From Rapidithrix thailandica (lineage in GTDB: Bacteria; Bacteroidota; Bacteroidia; Cytophagales; Flammeovirgaceae): 64,000 nt of DNA. Within the stretch, counting starts at the first letter, position 1, and the number at the start of each line of letters is the position of its first letter. Below are positions 1 to 9,805 of the stretch, piece after piece. The stretch is taken from assembly GCF_039710355.1 (NCBI RefSeq), contig NZ_JBDKWZ010000001.1:124001-188000 (forward strand), in the 5' to 3' direction. Both the position numbers and the translations under genes were made by a program. The notes beneath the pieces were generated by a model, which was not told the DNA's origin, did no database searches, and saw only the letters and a list, made by a program, of their open reading frames with translations.

Positions 1-1
1 G

Positions 2-1375
2 TTTGTCGGGGAGGTAGCCAAAGCCATTACCCGGATCGACCAAAAAGCCGGTTTTGATAAAGAGGCTTTGCTCGATCAATTAGTAGAAGACTTTGGTGTA
101 CGGGAAGGAAAACTATGGCAAAAAATTGATGACTATCAGGCTTGTATTGAAATTGAGGCCTATAACAAGGTAGAACTGCGTTGGCAAAACTCTCAGGGAA
201 AGCAAGTGAAGCGGGAGCCTGCAGCATTGAAAAAAGCATACGGGGAGGAGGTGAAGCAGGTAAAAGCCTTGGTAAAAGCGCTTAAACAAAGCCTGTCAAA
301 TCAAAAAATCAAGTTGGAAAATGCCTGGAAAAACCGCCGGGCTTGGGCGGTAGCGGATTGGGAAAGGTATATCCTGAAACACGAGCTGACAAGCTGGGTT
401 GGTAAAAAACTGATTTGGACTTTTACGGACGGAACACAAAGCCAAGCGGCTATTTGGCACAAAGGCCAATTGGTGGATGTACACTTGAACCCTGTGAACA
501 TCGGGGATTTCGAGAAAGTAACCTTATGGCATCCGGCCAAAGCCGGAGTAGAAGATGTAAAAGCCTGGCGGGACTTTTTATTGGAATATGAAATTCTTCA
601 GCCATTCAAGCAAGCTTTCCGGGAAGTGTATTTACTGACAGAAGCCGAAAGGCAAACCGGGACGTACAGCAACCGATATTCCGGGCATGTATTACGTCAT
701 TTCAAATTCAAAGCATTGGCAGAGCAAAGGCAGTGGTACTACACCAGCGTGTACAGTTATGAACCACCTTGGGTGCATTTTTCCAAATACGGGGTGGAGG
801 CGGTGTTGGATCTGGCCAACGAATATGAATTTGCCCGGGTGGAGCGCTTGAGTTTTTATACCCTGGAAAACCGGCAACCTTTGCCTTTGGCGGAAATAGA
901 TCCGTTGGCCTTGTCCGAAATTCTTCGCGATTTGGACTTATTTGTGGCAACTTGCTCCATTGGGATAGAAGCGAATTGGGAAGACACCCAACATCGCGAA
1001 TACTGGCAGCACTTTTCTTTTGGCGAGTTGAATGAGGTGGCCAAAACACGGAAAGTGATTTTGGAAAGCCTGATCCCCCGTTTGAAAATCAAAGACGTAG
1101 CCGCAATTGAAGGGCGCTTTTTAAGAATACGAGGTAAATTCCGGTATTATAAAATCCATTTGGGAAGCACCAATATCCTGATGGAGCCCAATGATCAGTA
1201 CCTCTGTATTGTGCCGGATTGGAAAGCTGTGAAGACCCCGGATGTATTTCTTCCTTTTGAAGGGGATCAAGGTTTGTTGGTGATTTTGAGCAAGGCATTT
1301 TTACTGGCGGAAGATGACCGGATCACGGACTCCTCCATTCTTTTACAAATGGGAATATCCAAAGAAAACGGATAA
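2..1375 (+). CDS. DUF4132 domain protein, C-terminal part (5' end off window)
   Basis: The reading frame is open to the left edge, so this is the C-terminal part (about 458 residues) of a longer protein; full-length DUF4132 proteins usually exceed 1000 residues. Family-like stretches are the LSEILRDLDLFVAT block near 921-960 and, close to the C-terminus, RGKFRYYKIHLGSTNIL followed by DQYLCIVP, typical of the terminal domain (DUF7737) of these proteins. No signal peptide can be judged because the start is missing. The family is related to E. coli MolR/YehI-type proteins and its biochemical role is not established. The gene converges on the RND pump gene, with about 60 bases between the stops and no strong terminator visible there. 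Confidence 0.8.
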   Translation, partial: FVGEVAKAITRIDQKAGFDKEALLDQLVEDFGVREGKLWQKIDDYQACIEIEAYNKVELRWQNSQGKQVKREPAALKKAYGEEVKQVKALVKALKQSLSNQKIKLENAWKNRRAWAVADWERYILKHELTSWVGKKLIWTFTDGTQSQAAIWHKGQLVDVHLNPVNIGDFEKVTLWHPAKAGVEDVKAWRDFLLEYEILQPFKQAFREVYLLTEAERQTGTYSNRYSGHVLRHFKFKALAEQRQWYYTSVYSYEPPWVHFSKYGVEAVLDLANEYEFARVERLSFYTLENRQPLPLAEIDPLALSEILRDLDLFVATCSIGIEANWEDTQHREYWQHFSFGELNEVAKTRKVILESLIPRLKIKDVAAIEGRFLRIRGKFRYYKIHLGSTNILMEPNDQYLCIVPDWKAVKTPDVFLPFEGDQGLLVILSKAFLLAEDDRITDSSILLQMGISKENG

Positions 1376-1437
1376 AGTTGATAAAATATGTTTGTCAAAT
1401 TTGCTCATGTACTCCCTTACTTCGGGATGTATCAGGA

Positions 1438-4400
1438 TCATGCCTTTTTGACCCCGAAAAGTAATTTGTACATCAAGGGAACAAATAACAGTGTGATAAC
1501 CGTAGCAAACAAAAGTCCGAAAATAATACCAATGGCCATGGGTTCCCACATAATGCCACCGCCCAGCCATAAGGGAATGAGCCCTAGAGAAGTAGTGAAG
1601 GTGGTAAGCAAAATGGGCCGGAAACGCTCGTTGGCTGCTTGTTTGATGGCTTCTACCGGAGGGCGGTTAAATTCTGTCAATTCGATTTGAATCCGGTCTA
1701 AGAGGACGATGGCATTGTTGATCACAATTCCCGCCAAGGAAATAAGACCTAAAAAGCCGGTAAAGCTAAAGTAAGAATTGGCAAGTAAGAGGCCACCTAC
1801 CACTCCAATAAGCCCCAGAGGAATAGTACTGACCACGACAATGGTTTTGCGAACGGAATTGAATTGTAAAATCAACAGAAACAAGATGATAAAAAATGAC
1901 AAGGGTAGCTTTTCGACTACGGCATCCATCGCTTTGGAACTGCTTTCCGCTTCTCCTCCGAATTCATACGAATACCCGCGTTTCCAGGAGTGGCTCTGTT
2001 GTTCCAGCCAAGGTTTGATCGCAGAGGTAATTTCCGATGCGGTAAACCCTTCTTGAAGTTGGCTTTCTACCGTGACCGTACGTTTCAAATCCCTTCGCAG
2101 AATTTTCGAATATTCCCAACGGGGCAGGAGAGTGGCTACTTGGGCCAAGGGAACGTTGTTTCCCGTACTTTGCGAAAAGATGTTTAAGGACTCGATGTTT
2201 TCGTAATGAATCGATTGACTGCCTTCTTCCCGCATTGCGATGGGAATACTGTTGTCCTCTTTGCGGAATTCACCCACCGTATAGCCGGATAGCACGGTAC
2301 TTAGGGATACGGCAATGTCTTGATTGGTGAGGCTGGAACGTCTTAAACGGGCCTGGTCAATCTGGATTAAAAACTTCTTGATTTTGGGTCCCCAGTCATC
2401 GTCTACGTTTTTGGTGCCGGGCGTTTGAATGAGTTGGTTTTTGATTTGAGTTTTCAGTAGGGATAGTTCATCCGGGTTTGCACCGGTAATCCGGATTTGA
2501 ACCGGAGTGGAGGCGCCTCCTCCTGAACCTAGCTTTTTTACAGTGACTTGCGCATCGGGCAATTGAGCAAAACAAAAATGCTCCAAAGACCGGATCACCT
2601 CATCGTTGTCATCTCCCGAAGAGGTATTGATCAGTAAATGAGCATAGCCTGAATTTTGTTCTCCGGGCGAATACCCCAAGTCATAAGAATTGGGTCCGAT
2701 GCCGATAAAAGAGGACCAGTCAATGATTCCTTTGGAACGCTCTTCATGAATCAATAAACTGTCTTTGATGAATTGTTCTAATTTGGCAATGTTTTCTTGT
2801 GTGCTTTCAATGTTGGTGCCCAAGGGCAGGTTTAAATCCAGCGTGACGAGGTTTCGCTCACTATCTGGCATGAAAACAAAAGGAAGAAAACCAAAGCCAA
2901 ATACTGACAGAACAAACAAGGCTATGATGGAAAAGAGTACCAGAAGTGGCCGTTTTAATACCATATCCAACAGGTGGTTATAGTATATATTCAGTTTATC
3001 AAAGAGGGAAGGCTTAGGGGTTCCTTCTTGTTTTTTTACTTTGATGATTACCACCGCTAGCAAAGGCACAATGGTCAAGGCCATCAACCAGGAGGAAAGT
3101 AATGCCAGGGTAATGACCGAAAACAAAGGGCCCATGATTTCACCCATCACCGATTCGGCCAGAAAAAATGCTAAAAAAGCGGCCGAGGTGGTCAGAGAAG
3201 AAATTAACAAAGGAACCATCAATTCTTTGCTGGCTGCGATGGCGGCATCTATCCCGCTTTCTCCTTGTTCCATTTTCACCATCATGGACTCGGCCATTAC
3301 AATGGCGTTGTCAACCAACATGCCCAAAGCCATGATCAGTGCCGCCAAAGATACCTGGTTCAAGCCGATGAGGGCCTGGTTCATCAACAGAAGGGTCATA
3401 ATAATGGCAGCGGGAATCAGACTGGCCACCACTACGCCTGTTCTTACCCCCAGAAACAGAAACATTACCAACAGGACAATGACAATACTTTGGAAGACAT
3501 TGTTGATAAAATCATTGACATTTTTATTGACATCCAGGTCTTGTGAGGCAACGCGTTGGGCTGTCAAACCTACCGGCAGGTATTGGTTGTGGTCCAAAAG
3601 AAGCTTATCCACCTCTTCCCCCAGCTGGACAATATTGGCACCTTCTATCAGCGAAATGTACAGAGCGATGGCTTCCTCCCCATTAATTTTGACTAAGGAT
3701 TCCCGGGGGGTGATATAGCCCCAGTTCACGTTTGTAATTTCTCCCAAGGGGATGGTTTCCCCGGAATTTCCCAAAGGAATTAACATGTTCCGGATGTCCT
3801 CAATGGCTTCCAGGTTTCCCGAAGGCTCCAGGATGATCCGCTCTTCTCCCAGGTTGACTTCTCCGGCCGGAATGATGATATTGGTAGAGGAAATAATGCT
3901 TTTAAGTTGATTACTGGAAAGACCTAATTTTGCCAGTTCCGAATTATTAAAATCCACAAAAATCCGCTCTTCGATGATTCCTCCGATTTCTACCTTTGCC
4001 GCATCTTCCAGGCGGATCAGCTCATCGCGCAAGTCTTCGGCATATTCTTTCAACTCCTTGTATTCAAAACCATCGGATTTCAGGCCCACAATAATGCCAT
4101 ACACCACGCCAATATCTTCGTCTTTCACAATGGGGCCGTAAATACCTTCCGGTAAATCGGCTTGGATAAGTTCTATTTTTCTGCGCAAGCGGTCCCATAT
4201 GGCTTGGAGTTTTACGGCCGGAACCTCGTCTTTTAATTCTACATTTACTACAGACAGCCCGGTGCGGGAGGTGCTGCTGATGGTTTCTACTTCGGGAATC
4301 TCCTGGGCGACTTTTTCAATTTTGTCCGTAATCAACAGTTCTACCCGTTCGGGACTTGCACCGGGAAAGTTGGTGACCACCGAAGCGACCCGTACCGTAT

Positions 4401-4518
4401 AAGGCGGCATACTGTCGCGAGGTAAATTCCGGTAACTGACAATTCCCAAGGTAATGGACATTAAGAGAAGTGTATATGTAACCCGGTTGAATTTTAAGGC
4501 AAGTGCGGTGAGATTCAT
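1438..4518 (-). CDS. RND efflux transporter permease subunit
   Basis: A 1026-residue inner-membrane proton-driven pump of the AcrB/HAE superfamily, full length for the family. It has an N-terminal membrane segment, two large periplasmic loops and two clusters of hydrophobic helices (about residues 330-520 and 850-1020). The TM4 relay motif reads LGMLVDNAIVMAES near residue 400, so it has Asp-Asn where AcrB has Asp-Asp. The TM10 counterpart reads GIVINNAIVLLDRI, without the AcrB lysine. This points to a TriC/SwrC-like branch rather than a classical AcrB. It is the last gene of a minus-strand set with the adaptor and TolC genes, separated from the adaptor by 142 bases that contain a promoter-like box. 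The substrate cannot be deduced from sequence. Confidence 0.93.
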   Translation of the reverse strand: MNLTALALKFNRVTYTLLLMSITLGIVSYRNLPRDSMPPYTVRVASVVTNFPGASPERVELLITDKIEKVAQEIPEVETISSTSRTGLSVVNVELKDEVPAVKLQAIWDRLRRKIELIQADLPEGIYGPIVKDEDIGVVYGIIVGLKSDGFEYKELKEYAEDLRDELIRLEDAAKVEIGGIIEERIFVDFNNSELAKLGLSSNQLKSIISSTNIIIPAGEVNLGEERIILEPSGNLEAIEDIRNMLIPLGNSGETIPLGEITNVNWGYITPRESLVKINGEEAIALYISLIEGANIVQLGEEVDKLLLDHNQYLPVGLTAQRVASQDLDVNKNVNDFINNVFQSIVIVLLVMFLFLGVRTGVVVASLIPAAIIMTLLLMNQALIGLNQVSLAALIMALGMLVDNAIVMAESMMVKMEQGESGIDAAIAASKELMVPLLISSLTTSAAFLAFFLAESVMGEIMGPLFSVITLALLSSWLMALTIVPLLAVVIIKVKKQEGTPKPSLFDKLNIYYNHLLDMVLKRPLLVLFSIIALFVLSVFGFGFLPFVFMPDSERNLVTLDLNLPLGTNIESTQENIAKLEQFIKDSLLIHEERSKGIIDWSSFIGIGPNSYDLGYSPGEQNSGYAHLLINTSSGDDNDEVIRSLEHFCFAQLPDAQVTVKKLGSGGGASTPVQIRITGANPDELSLLKTQIKNQLIQTPGTKNVDDDWGPKIKKFLIQIDQARLRRSSLTNQDIAVSLSTVLSGYTVGEFRKEDNSIPIAMREEGSQSIHYENIESLNIFSQSTGNNVPLAQVATLLPRWEYSKILRRDLKRTVTVESQLQEGFTASEITSAIKPWLEQQSHSWKRGYSYEFGGEAESSSKAMDAVVEKLPLSFFIILFLLILQFNSVRKTIVVVSTIPLGLIGVVGGLLLANSYFSFTGFLGLISLAGIVINNAIVLLDRIQIELTEFNRPPVEAIKQAANERFRPILLTTFTTSLGLIPLWLGGGIMWEPMAIGIIFGLLFATVITLLFVPLMYKLLFGVKKA

Positions 4519-4540
4519 GGAGCGTTAACTTAGTGTTGAA

Positions 4541-4548
4541 CAAAGGTA
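4541..4548 (-). promoter_or_regulatory. Candidate -7 box TACCTTTG before the RND pump gene
   Basis: On the minus strand this reads TACCTTTG, a perfect fit to the Bacteroidota sigma-ABfr -7 consensus TAnnTTTG, 22 bases before the pump start codon. A convincing -33 TTG is not obvious. It could give the pump gene its own transcript in addition to read-through from the adaptor gene. Confidence 0.4.
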
Positions 4549-4660
4549 AAGGCGGTTGAAAAGGAGTGGTTTTATGGTTTTTGTATGAATCAATGATTTT
4601 GAAAAAAGAAGTTTGATCAGTGTATAGGGTTATTATTTCCTGCTGAGAAAGTAAGTCGGG

Positions 4661-5755
4661 CTACTCATTTGCCAACAAAGTCACTTTCCGGCCATCGTAC
4701 AGAGAGCGCAAGCCGGCTGTGGCCACCATATCCCCCTCTTTTACACCATCCAAAACCTCAAATCCATGATTACTCAAAGGGCCTAACTCTATTTTGACTT
4801 TCCGGGCGAGATATACCTGAGCCGTATCTTTTTCCAATTTGTATACAAAATTCCCTTCAAAATCTTCTCCGACCGCTTTGACCGGGACCGCCAGGCTGGG
4901 AGACTCATCGGCTTCTCCAAACCAAAAAGTCACTTCGGCAGGCATGCCGGGCCGGATTTCTTCCCCGGCATCCAGGATTTTGACAATGACCGGATACGTA
5001 GCGGCTCCGGCAGATGAAAAGCCCACTTCCGTAATAATACCTTGGTATGCCTTGTCAGGAATGGAAGAGAACTTTATCGCGACTTCCTCACTTTGCTTGA
5101 TTTTGGTGATATAGACTTCCGGTATCCCCACATTGACTTCAATATCCCCTTCTCCGGAGTTGATAACAATGACCGGGGAGCCCGCTTGTACGATTTCGTT
5201 GATATCGGCATGAGTGGCGGAAACTACACCGTCCGTAGGGGCGATGATTTCTGCATAGTCGAGTTGTGACTGTTGGAGATCCAGGGATTTACGGGCCGTT
5301 TGGTAGCCCGATTGGGCATTGGCATAGGCATTTTTTGCTTGTTCATAATCGTTGAGAGAAGCGCTGTTGGCTTGATAGAGTTGCTTGATGCGTTCCAGAT
5401 TGGACTTGGCCGTTTCCAACTGGATTTTGGCACTTTGCAATGAGGCTTTGGCTTTTTCGTAATTCAACAAAAGATCTTTGGGGTCCAGTTGGGCAAGTAG
5501 TTGCCCTTTTCTTACTCTATCCCCCACTTTGACATTCCTTTGTAATAACAGGCCATTGGTGCGAAAACTCAGATTGGTCTCGGAGGCTGAGCGGGATGTT
5601 CCGTTAAAGGTTTTGGCTTGCTTGCCTCCTTGTAATTGCACTGTGGCAAACTTTACGGGTTTTATGGGTTCGTTCCTCTCCATCTCTTGTTTACCCCCAC
5701 ATGCAAATGCTCCCCAAAGAAACGTCAAATACAATAGGTGTGCTCCTGTTTTCAT
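4661..5755 (-). CDS. RND efflux periplasmic adaptor (membrane fusion protein), lipoprotein
   Basis: A 364-residue HlyD/AcrA-type adaptor that would bridge the RND pump and the TolC-type channel across the periplasm. The N-terminus has a short hydrophobic stretch ending GAFACG, a plausible though non-ideal lipobox with Cys at about residue 19. Next come a biotinyl-lipoyl half (VGDRVRKGQLLAQLDP), a coiled-coil hairpin rich in Ala, Gln and Lys (about 95-165), the second lipoyl half (IIAPTDGVVSATHADINEIV) and beta-barrel and membrane-proximal domains. It follows the TolC-fusion gene with only 5 bases between them, so the two are almost certainly cotranscribed. The length is usual for the family. 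Confidence 0.92.
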   Translation of the reverse strand: MKTGAHLLYLTFLWGAFACGGKQEMERNEPIKPVKFATVQLQGGKQAKTFNGTSRSASETNLSFRTNGLLLQRNVKVGDRVRKGQLLAQLDPKDLLLNYEKAKASLQSAKIQLETAKSNLERIKQLYQANSASLNDYEQAKNAYANAQSGYQTARKSLDLQQSQLDYAEIIAPTDGVVSATHADINEIVQAGSPVIVINSGEGDIEVNVGIPEVYITKIKQSEEVAIKFSSIPDKAYQGIITEVGFSSAGAATYPVIVKILDAGEEIRPGMPAEVTFWFGEADESPSLAVPVKAVGEDFEGNFVYKLEKDTAQVYLARKVKIELGPLSNHGFEVLDGVKEGDMVATAGLRSLYDGRKVTLLANE

Positions 5756-5760
5756 AGAAT

Positions 5761-8112
5761 TTAGTTTTGATCCTTTGTGATGTATTCCCCTAAGCGTTGG
5801 TAGAATTCCGTCAGGTTTTGCGGAGTTGCCAATAAATGATAAAAACCTATGCTGTTTTCTATACTGAGAAAGGCAATCAGGTAATCGTAGACCGAAATGG
5901 CAAAGGCCTCTTTAGCCCTTAAGGCGGCTTGCTGAGCATCGAGCAATTGAATGATAGAAACCAGCCCTTTGGTGTAATTGTCCTGTACCAATTGAAAGTT
6001 CTTTTGGGCATTTTCACTGGCTACTTTGGCATAATGAATATTTGTACTGGCTTTTAACAAGTCCAGGGTTTGGGCTTGTACGCTCAGGGTAAGGTTTTGA
6101 TCTAAGGATTGGATTTGTGTGTTTAATTGTTCCTTTTGGATGCGGGTCGTTTGCAAGTTGATTTGCCGTCTGTTGCCATCAAATAAAGGGTAAGACAAAT
6201 TCAAGCCGATATTCCACCGGGAGTCGCTAAAGGTACTGCCCGGCAGCGGTTCCGACCCTACCCCTCCTCTCCACCAAATACTTTCCCATTGCCCCTGAGC
6301 GGCTAAAGTAGGCAGGTAATACCGGCGTTTGTTCATCGCTTCTTGCCGTTGTACGGCCTGCATATTGGCTTGTAACTGACGTTTGGTGGGATAATTCGTC
6401 AAGGCTTCTTGAATCAAAAAACCGGTAATTAAGGCAAGTTGCTCCGGCCCGGTAATATACTGCCCCAATTCACTGGATGAAAAGATGGCAAAGACATTGT
6501 CATCCAGGGTCACGTCTTCCACCTCAAATTCCTCTTCCAGGCTGTTGTTTAATAAAGTGTTTAACCGGATTTTTGCCAGTAACAAACTACTTTGTGCCTC
6601 AACGACATTTTGACTGACATTGGCCACTTCACTTTCCCAACGGTAAATATCAGAGTTGTTCGTAGAACCCAAGCTGACTTTAATCCTGGCCAGCTCCAGG
6701 TTTTTTTTAGAGGTTTCCAGGTTTTCTTCCTGAATATTGACATTGGTTTTGGCCCGGAGAATATCGAAATAAGCTGTAAAGCAATCCAATACAATGTCCA
6801 TTACCTGTTGGCGGGTAGCATGTTCCTGTGCTTTTTTCAGGAGCTTTTGGATTTTGATAGTAGCGATGGCTTGTTCGGAAAAAATTAACTGCTGTACTGT
6901 AATTCCCCCCGAAGCTGTTTTCTCGGCTTGGTTAATCAAAGGATTTGCCCTTTTCTCGTCAATTTGGATAAGTTGTGCAGAAGCTTCAGCGGAGGGCAAC
7001 CACTGTGACCGAGCTTGTTTTACTTCCTGTTCGGACAATAATATGTCTTGTTGGCTGATTTGAATATCCAGGTTTTGACTCAATGCGCGTTCCACAATGT
7101 CCGGAGCGTTGTAAGAGGGGAGTTCCGTTTCCTGTTGCCGGCCGATAAAATTGGCGGTAAATAAAAGCTTAAATGTAGGAGAGTAGTCCACCTTCCGGGC
7201 TGTGCCCCGGTTGATATACAAATTTTTCTTGTAGTTGAGATGGACAGGCATATCGGCCAAAGCTTCTCCGCGTTGTAAGTCATCCACCATCACGGCTACT
7301 TTCTTAAGTACTTGGTCGATGTTGTTATTGTCCGATACACAAGCCATTAAGCCTAATTCCACTTGTCGTTTACTCATTGAAAAAGAAGGCAGTTGTTGCC
7401 CGATCAGGTATTGGGCAATTTGTTGAATTTCTTCTTCACTGCGTTCATAGGGCATAGCCACATACACCCCATCGGTATTTTGAGGGATTTCACTCAGAGA
7501 GTTTTGGGGATCTTCCTCAATAAATACGGGTTGGATTTCCGCATTAAACTTCTGTTGGAAATACTGGATTTTTTCTTTGCTTTTTTCTGTATTCAGTATC
7601 TGCCGGGTCCGGCTGTCTACCAATATACTAAGGTGCTTGAAAGGGTAGATTTCATAAAAATAGCTTAACTCTTCTTCCATATCGTGTGCGGTAAGCACAT
7701 AGGAAAAATTAGCCATCCCGGAGGTGCCTTTTTCGGTATAGGGAACGTTTTGCAAGCTTACATCAAATACTCCCAGGGCAATGGTGGGAACCGTTAACAT
7801 GGAATCTTGTAAAATTCCATGAATGCTTGCGGCACCCAATACTATCACCAAGTCACAACGGGAGGATAAAGACCGGTAATGGCTTTGTGTTTTTTCGATG
7901 TCCCAATCGGCAAAACGGAGGTTTGTACTGTCTAATAGGAGAGGGTGAGTGGGACCCAATGTTTTTTGAATCTCTTCTTTTAGCTGCTGGGTAAAGCTTG
8001 TAATTTGTGGCGTTTGTTTAAAATCGGTAATGATGCCCATACGTAAACTCTGAGCAGAACTGAAGGTGATGGTGGTATACATCAGCCATAAAAGGGTGCT
8101 TATCCATTTCAT
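5761..8112 (-). CDS. TolC-family outer membrane channel fused to an N-terminal ABC-type substrate-binding domain
   Basis: 783 residues, far longer than the usual 420-480 of TolC proteins. After a signal peptide (residues 1-20, ending SSAQ) comes a region of about 300 residues resembling the TrpX/ABC_sub_bind family of periplasmic binding proteins. Visible are MGIITDFKQTPQ, the CDLVIVLGAASIHG segment, a PSFSMSKRQVELGLMACVSDN block and a closing INRGTA motif, in the order seen in that family. From about residue 330 the protein is a normal two-repeat TolC/OEP channel: long Ala/Gln-rich helices, LARIKVSLGSTNNSDIYRWE, then LVQDNYTKGLVSIIQLLDAQ. It is the first gene of the efflux set, 5 bases ahead of the adaptor. 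The family calls are by motif reading; what the extra domain binds is unknown. Confidence 0.85.
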   Translation of the reverse strand: MKWISTLLWLMYTTITFSSAQSLRMGIITDFKQTPQITSFTQQLKEEIQKTLGPTHPLLLDSTNLRFADWDIEKTQSHYRSLSSRCDLVIVLGAASIHGILQDSMLTVPTIALGVFDVSLQNVPYTEKGTSGMANFSYVLTAHDMEEELSYFYEIYPFKHLSILVDSRTRQILNTEKSKEKIQYFQQKFNAEIQPVFIEEDPQNSLSEIPQNTDGVYVAMPYERSEEEIQQIAQYLIGQQLPSFSMSKRQVELGLMACVSDNNNIDQVLKKVAVMVDDLQRGEALADMPVHLNYKKNLYINRGTARKVDYSPTFKLLFTANFIGRQQETELPSYNAPDIVERALSQNLDIQISQQDILLSEQEVKQARSQWLPSAEASAQLIQIDEKRANPLINQAEKTASGGITVQQLIFSEQAIATIKIQKLLKKAQEHATRQQVMDIVLDCFTAYFDILRAKTNVNIQEENLETSKKNLELARIKVSLGSTNNSDIYRWESEVANVSQNVVEAQSSLLLAKIRLNTLLNNSLEEEFEVEDVTLDDNVFAIFSSSELGQYITGPEQLALITGFLIQEALTNYPTKRQLQANMQAVQRQEAMNKRRYYLPTLAAQGQWESIWWRGGVGSEPLPGSTFSDSRWNIGLNLSYPLFDGNRRQINLQTTRIQKEQLNTQIQSLDQNLTLSVQAQTLDLLKASTNIHYAKVASENAQKNFQLVQDNYTKGLVSIIQLLDAQQAALRAKEAFAISVYDYLIAFLSIENSIGFYHLLATPQNLTEFYQRLGEYITKDQN

Positions 8113-8821
8113 ATTTGCCTGTTATTTAGTTTGGATAAGGATTATAAGGTCGTATAGACTTATTCTATTCGATGTTATTACCAGAGCAGAAAGCCGCTAC
8201 TTGTTGATACGGTTTTAGGCTGACCGGGGAAAATAGCGTTCCTTTTCTCATAGAATTAGTGCAGGTAACCAAAATGCCTATGGAACCGTGAACAGATATA
8301 CTTGGATTCCTAATTTTGCTTTTTTTCAGAATAAAAGCAAGTGACGGACTCATTAACTCAGTCTGTGCTTGGTGATCACTATGCAGGAATGTATGGTGAT
8401 GGCGTATACTCATTGGGTAGCCGAAAAAATGTTTTGCGAAAAGCGGACAACGGGCAGTCAGGATTAACTTTACCGTATTGAAATCTGAAAAAGGAATATT
8501 ATTTTTGGTTTCAACTCACTCTTTCGCCATCTCATTTATTCACTAAACCATACTCCGCCATTTGATAATGGGGAACCGTATTTAATTCAGGTACTTGAAA
8601 AAAATAAGAGGACTAGGACATTGGAGATAATCTTATATATTAGCCAAAAGCATTAGGTATTTCCTCTATTTATTGGCATGCATGGGCAGAGTTGCTGTCT
8701 TTATCCATAAGCTTTGAGTAATGGGTGCTAAGGATCGGAAACGGAATGTATTTGTCCGTGTTGTGGCCTGATTACTAGCTTCCGTTTGCTAATTTATTAA
8801 TTTAACTAAAACCTTTATTAG
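8113..8821. other. Intergenic region between divergent efflux and DUF6263 genes
   Basis: 709 bases without a convincing gene. An 82-codon minus-strand open frame at 8165-8413 has no recognisable motif or signal and lies where leader or promoter sequence is expected. The region should hold the divergent promoters, but I could not settle on a clear TAnnTTTG box for either side. No long repeat or strong hairpin was seen. Confidence 0.5.
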
Positions 8822-9763
8822 ATGAATCAAAACGTGTATCGTATTGCGTTTACTTTTTTATTTGTAATGGCCTTTCAGCTTCACAGTACTTTCGGGCAAA
8901 AAAAAGTAAAACTCCAATTGAATTTGAAAAAAGGAGATGTTTTTAAAACTGTGGAAAGCATCAATCAGGATATTGCTCAAACCATAATGGGAATGGATCA
9001 AAACATCCAACAAAACTTTGGGATGGACTATGCCTACGAAGTACTTGAGGTAGACCCAAATAAAAATTACCGGATTAAAGTCACCTATGAACGGGTAAGG
9101 TACGAGCAGAAGGGGAATCCGATGGGGGATGTCGCGTATGACTCCGGCAACCCTTCGCAAGAACTTAACGACCAGGTAAAAAGCTACGCGGCTTTGGTGG
9201 GACAGGGTTTTCAATTGACGGTTACACCCACCGGGAAAATCAAAGAGGTACGTGGAGCCGATGAGTTGTTGACCAATATGGTAGATTCTTATGATAACCT
9301 GGAAGAAACCCAAAAAGAACAATTGAAACAAACGTTGAGCAAGCAATTTGGCAATGAAGCCATTCGCGAAAATATGGCTTTTGTTTTTGATATCTACCCT
9401 GAGGAGAAAGTAAGTGTGGGCGATGAGTGGTCTAAAACTTTATCCTTGACTTCGGCTTTAGGATTGAAATTAACCAATACTTGGAAATTGGTGGCGCTGA
9501 ACGGAGGCGTGGCCGAGGTGCAAGTGAAATCCGTAGCCGAAAATGCCGGAGGCAGTGGCATGGAGGTGCCGGGAGTTGGAAAGATGAATTACAACTTGTC
9601 CGGGACGCAAGAAGGAATGCTTTCCTTGGACCAAAAATCAGGATGGACAAAGGGAGCTGAAGTGAAGCAAGACTTTTCCGGAGATGTGGAGTTGGAAGGA
9701 GCCATGTCTATGACTTGGCCGATTACTATCAAATCGGTTCGCAAAATGCATATGGCGGATTAA
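8822..9763 (+). CDS. Secreted DUF6263 family protein
   Basis: 313 residues with a clear signal peptide (hydrophobic to about residue 25, ending HSTFGQ), so exported to the periplasm or envelope. The body is beta-rich and matches the DUF6263 pattern as I recall it: KLQLNLKKGDVFKT at the mature N-terminus, LTVTPTGKIKEVRGADELL in the middle (about 150), a DEWSKTLSL block near 200 and a final sandwich ending TIKSVRKMHM. It has no enzymatic motif. It stands alone, divergent from the efflux operon, and is followed by a strong terminator. The function of the family is not known. Confidence 0.75.
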   Translation: MNQNVYRIAFTFLFVMAFQLHSTFGQKKVKLQLNLKKGDVFKTVESINQDIAQTIMGMDQNIQQNFGMDYAYEVLEVDPNKNYRIKVTYERVRYEQKGNPMGDVAYDSGNPSQELNDQVKSYAALVGQGFQLTVTPTGKIKEVRGADELLTNMVDSYDNLEETQKEQLKQTLSKQFGNEAIRENMAFVFDIYPEEKVSVGDEWSKTLSLTSALGLKLTNTWKLVALNGGVAEVQVKSVAENAGGSGMEVPGVGKMNYNLSGTQEGMLSLDQKSGWTKGAEVKQDFSGDVELEGAMSMTWPITIKSVRKMHMAD

Positions 9764-9805
9764 TTTCCGCAATACCCATCCGGATGGGTGGAAATCCGTA
9801 CAAAA

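Noticed and set aside
3041..3718. 225-codon plus-strand open frame
   Set aside because: Lies wholly antisense to the RND pump gene, low-complexity composition (Met, Asn, Thr, Ile runs), no motif; a shadow of the pump coding frame.
8165..8413. 82-codon minus-strand frame upstream of the TolC-fusion gene
   Set aside because: No motif, signal or homology I recognise; lies where a promoter/leader is expected.
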